DNA of 64,000 nucleotides, taken from Paracidovorax citrulli (GTDB lineage: Bacteria; Pseudomonadota; Gammaproteobacteria; Burkholderiales; Burkholderiaceae_C). The stretch lies in NCBI RefSeq assembly GCF_900100305.1, contig NZ_FNEY01000017.1, positions 1-64,000 on the forward strand, in the 5' to 3' direction. Position numbers and translations under genes: made by a program. Shown here piece after piece: positions 57,403 to 64,000 of this stretch (its first letter is position 1; the number at the start of each line of letters is the position of its first letter). The notes under the pieces are model-generated. The model did no database searches. It was not told the origin of the DNA and saw only the letters and a list, made by a program, of their open reading frames with translations.

Positions 57403-59544
57403 TCAGAAGTCCACCTTCACCCCCACCTTCAGGCTGCGCCCTGGCAACGGCGCTTTCGGGAACGCCGTGGTCGTCAGGATCGATGTCGGGCTGTAGGCCA
57501 GCTTGTCCGTGATGTTGTCCAGCCGTGCGTACCACAGCGCGGTGCTGCGGGTGCCGCCGAACTGCCACTGCGTGCGGTAGCCGAGCGAGGCGTTCCACAG
57601 CGTGTAGGCGCCGGTCGCGCGCGTGCCGTCGTCGGGCACGCGGTCCTGGGCGGCCAGGTAGTCGAAACCGAGCCCTGCGCGCCAGGGGCCGCTGGCCCAC
57701 AGCAGCGTGCTGCCCAGGCGCAGGGGCGCGATGCGCGGCAGCGGCTGGCCGGTATCGCGGTTGGTGGCGCGCACGATGTCGCCGCGCAGCTGCAGGTCCA
57801 GCGTGGAGCCGTCGCCGAGCAGGCGGGACGCCGGGGCCACCACCCCGCTTTCACCCACCAGCCGCACGCTGCCGCTGGCCTCCAGGCCGTGGAAGCGCGC
57901 GCGCACGCCCTGGTAGCGGTACTCGGGCAGCGCGCCGTCCGTTCCGGCCGGCACCACGTCGCCCTCCTCCGAGCGCAGCAGCCCGGTGGGCGCCAGGCCG
58001 ATGTAGTTGGAGAACTGGCTCAGGAAGGCCGTGGCGGCGAAGCGGTTGGGGCCGCTCTTCCACGCAGCTCCCACGTCCACGCTGGTGGCCTTTTCCAGGC
58101 CCAGCCCCGGATCGCCCGTCTCCCAGGCCCCCGTGGCCACGTGCGGGCCGTTGGCGAACAGTTCATAGTCCTTGGGCGCGCGCTGGGTGTACGACAGGTT
58201 GGAAGTGAGCTGCCAGGCGGGCGTGAGGTTGAACAGCGCGCCCACGGCGGCGCTGTGCGGGTGGAAATCGTGCTTGCCGACGGCGAAGCGGTCCACTTCC
58301 GGGCTGCCGAAGGACTCGACCGTGTCGCGCTCCGCGCGGGCGCCGAAGGTCAGCTTGCCCCAGTCCATGCCCAGCTCTTCGTGCAGGAACAGCGCGGTGC
58401 TGCGGCTGCGGCTGCGGGGCGCGAAAGCCTCCTCGCCCTCGGCCGAGAATCGGGTTGCCTCGGCCTGAAGGCCGATGACGCCCTGCAGCCGGCCGATGGG
58501 TGCGTGCCGCGCCTCCACCCGCAGGTCGTTGCCACCGTTGCGGAAGGTGGTGCCGGGCTCGCCGCCTTCGTATTCGGTGTGGCGGTAGTCCGTGTGGCTG
58601 GCCTGCACGCGCACGCTTTGCAGCGGGCCCGCGCCGAGACGCCACAGTCCGTCCAGCGCATAGCGGTTGGAACGCATGCCGATCGTCACGTCGTCCTCGG
58701 CCACGGTGCCGTAGTCGCTGCGGTAGGTAGTGGCCGACAGGCCCAGGTAGCCCTGGTCGAAGAACGCCGTCCCGCCCACGGCGCCGCCGCGCGTGTGGCT
58801 GGCGGAGTTGCAGATGCGCCGTGCCAGGCCGGGAGAGCCGGGCTTCGAGCAGGCCAGGTCGATGGGCACGCGCACATCGTCCGTATTGCGGTCGAACACG
58901 TCGGCATGCAGGGCGAAGCGGTCGTTGCCGCCCTCCACCATCGCCGCGCCCGCGCGTTCTCCATTGCCGGTGGCGGCCGAGGCTTCGGCCTTGCCGTCCA
59001 CACCGTTCAACGGCTCGCGCGGGATGCGGTTGTCGATGACGTTCACGACGCCCCCCACCGCGCTGCCGCCATAGAGCAGCGCCGCCGGGCCGCGCAGCAC
59101 CTCGATGCGTTCGGTGGTCAGGGCCTCGGTGGGCACGGCATGGTCGAAGCTCAGCGCCGATGCGTCCAGCGTGGCGCCGCTGTTCTGCAGCACGCGGATG
59201 CGGTCGCCGTCCAGCCCGCGGATGATGGGCCGGCTGGCGTTGGGGCCGAAGTAGGTGCTGCTGACGCCCGGCATGCCGTCCAGCGTCTGGCCGAGGGTCG
59301 ATTCGGTGCGCAGGGTGAGGTCGTCGCCGGACAGCTGGGCGGCGGGGACGACCACCGTGTCGGCTCCCAGCGGATTGCCGGTGACGGTCACCTCGGGCAG
59401 GCGCGCCCGGGGCGCGGCGGAGGCGGCGTCTGCGGCCGTTTGCGCGCGGGTACCGGAGGCTGCCAGCAGCAGCACGGCACAGGCGAGCGGATGCAGCGCT
59501 GCGCGGCCGGAACGGCCCGGGAAGGAAAAAGCGATGGGATTCAT
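57403..59544 (-). CDS. TonB-dependent outer-membrane receptor, probable zinc receptor (ZnuD-like)
   Basis: The 713-residue protein has a signal peptide (LHPLACAVLLLAASGTRAQ), a plug domain beginning LPEVTVTGNPLGADTVVVPA with SRPIIRGLDGDRIRVLQNSG and IEVLRGPAALLYGGSAVGGVVNVID, and a 22-strand barrel ending in Phe. It resembles ZnuD-type zinc receptors, and an extracellular loop with two Cys (LACSKPGSPGLARRICNSAS) may bind metal. It is the last gene of the leftward operon led by a Zur-type repressor, supporting a zinc or zinc-chelate substrate. Substrate is inferred from context. ATG 59544 is chosen; an upstream ATG would add 12 residues. Confidence 0.87.
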   Translation of the reverse strand: MNPIAFSFPGRSGRAALHPLACAVLLLAASGTRAQTAADAASAAPRARLPEVTVTGNPLGADTVVVPAAQLSGDDLTLRTESTLGQTLDGMPGVSSTYFGPNASRPIIRGLDGDRIRVLQNSGATLDASALSFDHAVPTEALTTERIEVLRGPAALLYGGSAVGGVVNVIDNRIPREPLNGVDGKAEASAATGNGERAGAAMVEGGNDRFALHADVFDRNTDDVRVPIDLACSKPGSPGLARRICNSASHTRGGAVGGTAFFDQGYLGLSATTYRSDYGTVAEDDVTIGMRSNRYALDGLWRLGAGPLQSVRVQASHTDYRHTEYEGGEPGTTFRNGGNDLRVEARHAPIGRLQGVIGLQAEATRFSAEGEEAFAPRSRSRSTALFLHEELGMDWGKLTFGARAERDTVESFGSPEVDRFAVGKHDFHPHSAAVGALFNLTPAWQLTSNLSYTQRAPKDYELFANGPHVATGAWETGDPGLGLEKATSVDVGAAWKSGPNRFAATAFLSQFSNYIGLAPTGLLRSEEGDVVPAGTDGALPEYRYQGVRARFHGLEASGSVRLVGESGVVAPASRLLGDGSTLDLQLRGDIVRATNRDTGQPLPRIAPLRLGSTLLWASGPWRAGLGFDYLAAQDRVPDDGTRATGAYTLWNASLGYRTQWQFGGTRSTALWYARLDNITDKLAYSPTSILTTTAFPKAPLPGRSLKVGVKVDF

Positions 59545-59678
59545 GGCGGACGAAAAAGGGAGAAAGGGAACACGGCGCACGCGCGTGGCGCCCGCATGCC
59601 CGGTGCAGACATGCAGGCGCCACGGCGGGCGAAAAGAAGGAACCGCTGCGCCCTGACGGGTCGTGCGGAAGGGCCGGA

Positions 59679-60185
59679 TCAGGCCGCGCGGGAATGCGGC
59701 GGCGCGCGGGCCAGGAAGGCGCGCTGCGGGCGCGCGCCCACGCCCGTCGCGGGCAGGTCATCGGGTGCCGGCGATACCACCGGCATCGCCACCGGCAACA
59801 ACGCCGGCAGCAGGGCCGCCCCGAAGATCGACTGGTCGAGCAGGTGGCAGTCGCTGTCCGCATGGTGCGAGAACAGCGCCTGCAGCAGGCCCGCCTCGTG
59901 GCCATGCGAAAGCGGATCGAGGCCGGCACCGGATGCCGCCCCCGCCTCGGTACCCGCGATGGAGGCACCGCCTGCCACGGCGGCACCGGCACTGGCTCCC
60001 TGCAGCACCATGGTCGCCACCGGTCCGTGCACCACCTGATGCAAACGGCCCAGCGCCGGAGAAAATACCAGGGCCGCCGCCAGCCACATCCATAGCGCGA
60101 ACGCGCGGCCGCGCATCCGCCGGGTGCCTGCCGGTGGCAGCGCGCCCCTGGAGCAGCGGCGGATCATGGCGGCGGGCCGGGTCAC
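59679..60185 (-). CDS. DUF2946-like small membrane protein of the zinc operon
   Basis: The 168-residue protein has a hydrophobic N-terminal segment (FALWMWLAAALVFSPALG), then HQVVHGP and a His/Cys cluster LFSHHADSDCHLLDQ, followed by a hydrophobic AALLPALLPVAMPVV. This layout, with HxxxH and Asp-x-Cys-His, is that of DUF2946 proteins, which often sit beside metal-transport genes. The start is GTG 60185, overlapping the stop of the upstream gene as GTGA; ATG 60167 is possible. Possibly a periplasmic metal-binding protein. Function unproven. Confidence 0.7.
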   Translation of the reverse strand: MTRPAAMIRRCSRGALPPAGTRRMRGRAFALWMWLAAALVFSPALGRLHQVVHGPVATMVLQGASAGAAVAGGASIAGTEAGAASGAGLDPLSHGHEAGLLQALFSHHADSDCHLLDQSIFGAALLPALLPVAMPVVSPAPDDLPATGVGARPQRAFLARAPPHSRAA

Positions 60186-60763
60186 TTCACGGGCTCGGCG
60201 TTGACCATGCGGTAGAACAGGCCGTACTCGTCATTGCCCAGCGTCTTGAATTCGCCCTGCACCACGATGGGTTCCAGCGAATACGGCACGCCGACGGAGG
60301 CCTTCACCTCCACCATGCTCTCCGGCCCGCCGGGAATGCAGAACGCGCAGGTCAGCGGCACGGACGTCAGCAGGAAATGGCGCTGCAGCGGGCGCGTGTC
60401 CATGGGCACCATGAAGCCCTGCAGGCGCTGCACCTTGCCGTCCAGTGCCTTCTGCTCGGCATTGAAGACCGGCGCGATGCGCGTCTTCAGGGTCTTCTTG
60501 GTGAGGTTTGTGAGCGTGGACCAGGGCACGACGTCGTCGCGCCGCGGCAGCGGCTTGATCGGGCTCTGCGGGCTGTGGTAGCCGGGCCCGGAGCCGGCCG
60601 GGAGCCCCCCGGGGCCGGGAGGGCCGCCAGCGGGAGCCCCGAGCGGCGACGACAGCACGGGACCGCCCGCGCCCTCTCCGCCGGGGGCCGGTGCGGTCCC
60701 CTGCGCGGCCAGGGCGCCCGTGCATGCCAGGGCACAGGCGAGGAACGGGAGCGGGAATTTCAT
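60182..60763 (-). CDS. DUF3299-like exported protein of the zinc operon
   Basis: The 193-residue protein has a signal peptide (KFPLPFLACALACTGALAAQ), a Pro/Gly-rich linker (residues 22-70), and a domain with VPWSTLTNLTKKTLK, VQRLQGFMVPMDTRP and the CAFCIPGGPESMVEVKA motif typical of DUF3299. DUF3299 genes are found with zinc-regulated ABC transporters in Pseudomonas and Vibrio. Its two nearby cysteines (CAFC) may bind metal. Probably periplasmic. ATG 60763 is used; a GTG three codons earlier is possible. It overlaps the next gene. Confidence 0.8.
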   Translation of the reverse strand: MKFPLPFLACALACTGALAAQGTAPAPGGEGAGGPVLSSPLGAPAGGPPGPGGLPAGSGPGYHSPQSPIKPLPRRDDVVPWSTLTNLTKKTLKTRIAPVFNAEQKALDGKVQRLQGFMVPMDTRPLQRHFLLTSVPLTCAFCIPGGPESMVEVKASVGVPYSLEPIVVQGEFKTLGNDEYGLFYRMVNAEPVK

Positions 60764-60823
60764 CGGATACACGGTGTTCGCGGGGAGATCATCGCATGCG
60801 GCACCGGCCCGAGGCCGGCGCGC

Positions 60824-61105
60824 TCAATGCTGGTGCTTCATTCCGCAGAACTTGCCGATGGCCAGACCCTTGCAGGTGGCCTGGAGTTCCTTCACGCACT
60901 GGTCGTGTCCCTTGCCCGCCTCGAGGCACTTGGCGGCGGCCTCGTGCGCCGCGGCCATGGCCCGGTGGCGCTGGATGTCGGCCTGGACTTCCTTGTCGCC
61001 GTGCGCATGTTCTTTGGCGTCCTGGGCGTGGGCGGACAGTGCGGCCAGGGCCAGCAGCGGCGCGCAGGCCAGGGCGGTGGCGGCGGATCGGAAAGTACGG
61101 TACAT
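60824..61105 (-). CDS. Small His/Cys-rich exported protein
   Basis: The 93-residue protein has a signal peptide (ALACAPLLALAALSAHAQ, cleavage near residue 27). The mature part of about 66 residues contains around nine His and four Cys (KEHAHGDKE, QRHRAMAAAH, KGHDQCVKELQATC, KFCGMKHQH). Such composition suggests metal binding in the periplasm. No family is recognised. Position inside the Zur-led operon, between the permease and DUF3299 genes, supports a role as a zinc chaperone or buffer. ATG 61105 has AAAGGA upstream. Confidence 0.78.
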   Translation of the reverse strand: MYRTFRSAATALACAPLLALAALSAHAQDAKEHAHGDKEVQADIQRHRAMAAAHEAAAKCLEAGKGHDQCVKELQATCKGLAIGKFCGMKHQH

Positions 61106-61159
61106 GGAGGTTCCTTTCGAACAATGAAAAACAAAAAAAGCGTCAACGGACTGCGGAGT

Positions 61160-62428
61160 TCATTGCCGCCCCAGCAGTTCGCCCGCATCGACGCGGTAGG
61201 CCTGCAGGGCCGGCAGCAAGGCGGCCAGCACGGCCAGCGCCGCGGCAAGCGCGGGAACGGCCCATTCCCCGGGCAGCCAGACCCAGCCGGTCACGGGCAT
61301 GGCATTGCGCGCGGCCAGCAGGCGCCCCACCCCTTCGGCCAGCAGGTGCCCGCAGGCCAGGCCCAGCAGCGATGCGATCAGGGCGAGCCACAGCGCCTCG
61401 CACAGCAGCAGCCCCCCCACGCGGGCCGGCGGAGTGCCCAGCATGCGCAGCATCGCGAGGTCGGCACGGCGCTCGCGCACCGCGTTCCACAGCGCGATGA
61501 ACACGCTCAGCGCGGCCACGCCCAGCAGCACGCCGCCAAAGGCGCGCAGCACGTCGGCCCCCACGCCCAGCAGGCCCACGAGCCGGGTGACCTCGACCGC
61601 AGGCGACGCGGCCTGCATGGGCGTGCCGCTGTTGATGGCCCGCGGCAGCGTCACCGCCGCCAAGGGGCTGCGGTAGCGCACCAGGGCCAGCGTGACCTCG
61701 CGCTCCTGGCGCAGCACCTCCAGGTCGTCCGGGTCGTCGGCCTGTGCGGATTCATGCACCTTCCACACCGATTCCGTGGCGGTGAGCACCAGCCGGTCGA
61801 GCACGCAGCCGCACGGCTGCAGCACGCCCACCACCGTATAGGGATTGTCGCCATGCGCCTCCCCTCCCGGCGCCAGGCCGTGCGTGCCGACGAAGGACTG
61901 CCCCAGCAGCCCGCCCGCCCCGCCGCCGAGGGCGCGTCCGGCATCACCGGCAGCGCGCCGCATCGCCCCTGCCACGGTGGCGCCCAGCACGGCCTCCATG
62001 GGCCGGTTCCAGACGCGTCCGGCCGCCCATGCGGCGCCATAATGGGCGGGATACTCCGGCGTGGTCCCGACGATGCGGTAGCCGGCGAAGCTGTCGCCCA
62101 GGCTGAGGGGAATCGCCTGCGCCACGAGCGGATTGCGCTGCAGGGCCTCGAAATCCTGCAGCGCGATGTTGCCGGGCGGCACGTCGATATGGAAGACGCC
62201 CGCCAGGATCAGCTGCAGCGGGCTGCCCTTGGCGCCGACCACCAGATCGATTCCCTGCACGTCGCGCTCGAAGCCGCGGTCCACCTGCTCGGACACCAGC
62301 AGCACCAGCACCACGGCGGCCAGCCCGAGTGTCAGCAGCAGCAGGTTGAGCGCCGATGCCAGCGGGCGCGACCAGAGATACCGCCACGACAGCCGCAGGA
62401 GTTCGCCGAAGCGGGCCGGCGCACTCAT
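61160..62428 (-). CDS. FtsX/MacB-like ABC permease of the zinc operon
   Basis: The 422-residue permease has four membrane segments: one N-terminal (LASALNLLLLTLGLAAVVLVLL), a large periplasmic domain, and three C-terminal (including FGGVLLGVAALSVFIALWNAVRERR and WLALIASLLGLACGHLLAEG). This is the MacB/LolC type rather than the classical ZnuB type. In Pseudomonas and Vibrio, similar permeases occur in Zur-regulated operons with DUF3299 proteins. It overlaps the ATPase gene by four bases. It may move a metal chaperone or lipoprotein rather than zinc itself; this is open. Confidence 0.85.
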   Translation of the reverse strand: MSAPARFGELLRLSWRYLWSRPLASALNLLLLTLGLAAVVLVLLVSEQVDRGFERDVQGIDLVVGAKGSPLQLILAGVFHIDVPPGNIALQDFEALQRNPLVAQAIPLSLGDSFAGYRIVGTTPEYPAHYGAAWAAGRVWNRPMEAVLGATVAGAMRRAAGDAGRALGGGAGGLLGQSFVGTHGLAPGGEAHGDNPYTVVGVLQPCGCVLDRLVLTATESVWKVHESAQADDPDDLEVLRQEREVTLALVRYRSPLAAVTLPRAINSGTPMQAASPAVEVTRLVGLLGVGADVLRAFGGVLLGVAALSVFIALWNAVRERRADLAMLRMLGTPPARVGGLLLCEALWLALIASLLGLACGHLLAEGVGRLLAARNAMPVTGWVWLPGEWAVPALAAALAVLAALLPALQAYRVDAGELLGRQ

Positions 62429-63108
62429 GACCCGGCCTCCACGGCCCGGGGCCGCGCCGGCCGCTCCAGCGACACCGTGACGGCCCGGGGCGCGAGCGCG
62501 TCGATCGTGCGGCGGTCGTGCGTGGCGACCACCAGCGTGGCCCCGCAGCCGGCAGCGCTACCGGCCAGCAGCGCCAGCGCCGCGGCGGCGGCCTCGTCGT
62601 CCAGGCTGGCGGTGGGCTCGTCGGCCAGCAGAACGCGCGGCGACAGCAGCACGGCGCGCGCCAGCGCCACCCGCTGGGCCTGGCCACCGGAGAGCTGGTG
62701 AGGATGGCGCCGGGCCAGCGCGCCGAGGTCCAGGCGGTCCAGCACCGCGGCGATCGCCCGGTCGTCCCGGGGCAGCCCGGCCGCGAAGAAGGCCAGCGCG
62801 AGGTTCTCGGCGACGGTGAGCGCAGGCGACAGATGCAGTGCCTGCGGCAGGAAGCCGACGGCGCGCGCGCGCCACGTGTCGCGCGCGGCTTGGCCGGGCC
62901 GTGCCTCTCCGGCCAGATCCCGGCCCGCCACCACCAGCGTGCCCGCCGATGCCGAGCGCAGGCCGGCGGTCAGGGCCAGCCAGGTGGATTTTCCGGAGCC
63001 CGAAGGCCCGCGCAGCAGCAGGCAGCCGCCCTGGGGCAGGTCCACGTCGGGGAAACGCAGGAACGGGCCGCCGGGATGGGCGAACTCCAGCCCTCGGGAC
63101 CGGATCAT
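62425..63108 (-). CDS. ABC transporter ATP-binding protein of the zinc operon
   Basis: The 227-residue ATPase has Walker A GPSGSGKST, Q-loop in VGFLPQALHLSPALTVAENLA, signature LSGGQAQRVALARA, Walker B VLLADEPTASLDD and switch His in VATHDRR. It is of the LolD/MacB type, matching the adjacent permease. ATG 63108 overlaps the stop of the Fur-type regulator as ATGA. Part of the Zur-led operon. Confidence 0.93.
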   Translation of the reverse strand: MIRSRGLEFAHPGGPFLRFPDVDLPQGGCLLLRGPSGSGKSTWLALTAGLRSASAGTLVVAGRDLAGEARPGQAARDTWRARAVGFLPQALHLSPALTVAENLALAFFAAGLPRDDRAIAAVLDRLDLGALARRHPHQLSGGQAQRVALARAVLLSPRVLLADEPTASLDDEAAAAALALLAGSAAGCGATLVVATHDRRTIDALAPRAVTVSLERPARPRAVEAGS

Positions 63109-63608
63109 CCGCGGGTCTCCCGGGCCACGGTGTGCGCGCATTCCGCGCACCGGCCGCGCACGGAAACGTCCGCGGCCAGCTCGGCGTGGCCGGCTTCCGC
63201 CAGGGCCTGGAGCACGCGGCGCACGGCGGCGCGCAGCGGCGCGGCCCCGTCGGCGACGCGAAACTGGCGGTGGCATTCGGCACATTCGAAGCGTGCGCCC
63301 CAGCGCTCTTTGGAACTGCCCGCCAGCGTATAGCGCGTCACGCGCTGCGCATCCACATGGCGATCGAGCAGACCGGCCACGGCGAGGCGGTCCAGCAGGC
63401 GATAGACCGTGACACGGTTGGCCGGCACGCCGCGCCGCTCCAGCGCCGCGACGACTTCCGTGCCAGAGCGCGCGGCGGAGGGGTCGGACTCCATCAGCGC
63501 CAGCACCGCCCGCACGGCCCGCGTGGAGCGCAGGCCTTGCGGCAGCGCACGCTGCGCGGCGGAAGGCGATGGCGCGGTCGGGTCGGTGGAGGCGGCTGGA
63601 ATCGGCAT
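63105..63608 (-). CDS. zur: Fur-family repressor, probable Zur
   Basis: The 167-residue protein has a winged helix with RRGVPANRVTVYRLLDRLAVAGLL and a C-terminal dimer domain. The structural zinc pairs are FECAECHRQF and GRCAECAHTV. The RVTVYR segment is typical of Fur/Zur recognition helices. The rest of the operon and the upstream palindrome favour zinc sensing over iron. The first 25 residues are a variable extension. It starts the operon, 28 bases after a perfect inverted repeat, so it probably represses itself. Confidence 0.88.
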   Translation of the reverse strand: MPIPAASTDPTAPSPSAAQRALPQGLRSTRAVRAVLALMESDPSAARSGTEVVAALERRGVPANRVTVYRLLDRLAVAGLLDRHVDAQRVTRYTLAGSSKERWGARFECAECHRQFRVADGAAPLRAAVRRVLQALAEAGHAELAADVSVRGRCAECAHTVARETRG

Positions 63609-63636
63609 GGCGTGCGGCCTGTCAATGCAAGCCTGT

Positions 63637-63657
63637 TAATGCAATCGTGTTGCATTA
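63637..63657. promoter_or_regulatory. Zur-box-like palindrome upstream of the zinc operon
   Basis: TAATGCAA (63637-63644) and TTGCATTA (63650-63657) form a perfect 8-base inverted repeat around TCGTG. An extra TGCAA half-site lies at 63626. It ends 28 bases from the repressor's start codon, inside the 83-base gap to msrA. Length and symmetry fit a Fur-family operator. The gene order suggests Zur. Confidence 0.78.
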
Positions 63658-63691
63658 TGCATGCGAGCCGCACGCCTGCGGCCGGCCGTGG

Positions 63692-64000
63692 CTATTCGGG
63701 CTTGAGGTAGCGCGCGAACGTCTTGCGGAATTTCTCCACCTTCGGCCCCACGACGAAGGCGCAGTAGCCCTGCTCCGGATGGTTCAGGTAGTAGTCCTGG
63801 TGGTAGTCCTCCGCCGGCCAGTACGACTGCAGCGGCTGCACTTCGGTGACGATCGGCGCGCCGAACAGCCGGTCCTGCGACATCTGCCGCACCATGGCCT
63901 CCGCCAGCTCCTGCTGCGCGGGCGTGGCGGTGTAGATGCCGCTGCGGTACTGCGTGCCCACGTCGTTGCCCTGCCGGTTGAGGGTGGTGGGGTCGTGGGT
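63692..64000 (-). CDS. msrA: Peptide methionine sulfoxide reductase MsrA, C-terminal part (runs off the window)
   Basis: The last 102 codons of MsrA are visible; the start and catalytic GCFW motif lie to the right. The segment THDPTTLNRQGNDVGTQYRSGIY is diagnostic, followed by YWPAEDYHQDYYLNHPEQGYC. It repairs oxidised methionine (S form) in proteins. It ends 83 bases before the zinc-operon repressor on the same strand. The ending RYLKPE is normal. Confidence 0.95.
   Translation of the reverse strand, partial: THDPTTLNRQGNDVGTQYRSGIYTATPAQQELAEAMVRQMSQDRLFGAPIVTEVQPLQSYWPAEDYHQDYYLNHPEQGYCAFVVGPKVEKFRKTFARYLKPE

Overview
The window is about two-thirds G+C with strong G/C third-position bias. 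Its gene content suggests a betaproteobacterium of the family Comamonadaceae, most like Acidovorax/Paracidovorax. Supporting points are an imuA-imuB-dnaE2 SOS cassette, a DUF1852-linked core methionine synthase, an Entner-Doudoroff set with a TRAP transporter, and a probable type III effector behind a perfect plant-inducible promoter box (PIP box). The last item points to a plant-associated or plant-pathogenic strain with an HrpX-type regulator. This placement is inferred from gene content, not from a database search. I saw no rRNA, tRNA or CRISPR array.

Layout, left to right. 1-331: one end of an IS481-family element. 364-4522: leftward molybdenum-cofactor operon moaA-mobA-acetyltransferase-moeA-thioredoxin with an FNR-like box upstream. 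4672-10747: SDR, small exported protein, superoxide dismutase behind a Fur-like box, ZIP transporter, Crp/Fnr regulator plus aldehyde dehydrogenase, Mpo1-like membrane protein. 10763-15155: exported M20 peptidase, then a membrane H+-pyrophosphatase divergent from soluble pyrophosphatase. 15335-20850: SOS box and the mutasome imuA-imuB-dnaE2. 20852-27833: AsmA-like protein, pseudouridine synthase, multidomain lipoprotein with an alginate-lyase-type domain, HD phosphohydrolase. 27912-31606: cobalamin-independent core methionine synthase (MesD type), DUF1852 partner, FMN reductase and divergent LysR regulator.

31788-39066 is the standout accessory region. It holds a 55-residue peptide gene, ABC-2 permease, SDR, B12-type radical SAM enzyme, methyltransferase and class II aldolase-like protein on one strand, then an opposed M14 carboxypeptidase and an ABC ATPase. 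Its G+C is visibly lower than its flanks. It looks like an undescribed peptide-based (RiPP-like) pathway with its own exporter.

39266-48301: SDR and glyoxalase I, then a sugar-acid unit: edd-eda, a three-part TRAP transporter, gluconokinase and a LacI-type regulator, with two identical palindromic operators. 48386-57381: DUF2165 and OmpA-like proteins, ChaC, the candidate effector, pdxH, an AEC permease, and an aldehyde dehydrogenase/FAD oxidoreductase pair. 57403-63608: a leftward zinc-homeostasis operon (Fur/Zur-type repressor, ABC ATPase, FtsX-like permease, His-rich protein, DUF3299-like and DUF2946-like proteins, TonB receptor) behind a perfect Zur-like palindrome. The window ends inside msrA. 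Genes are tightly packed; no stretch over 300 bases lacks a gene.
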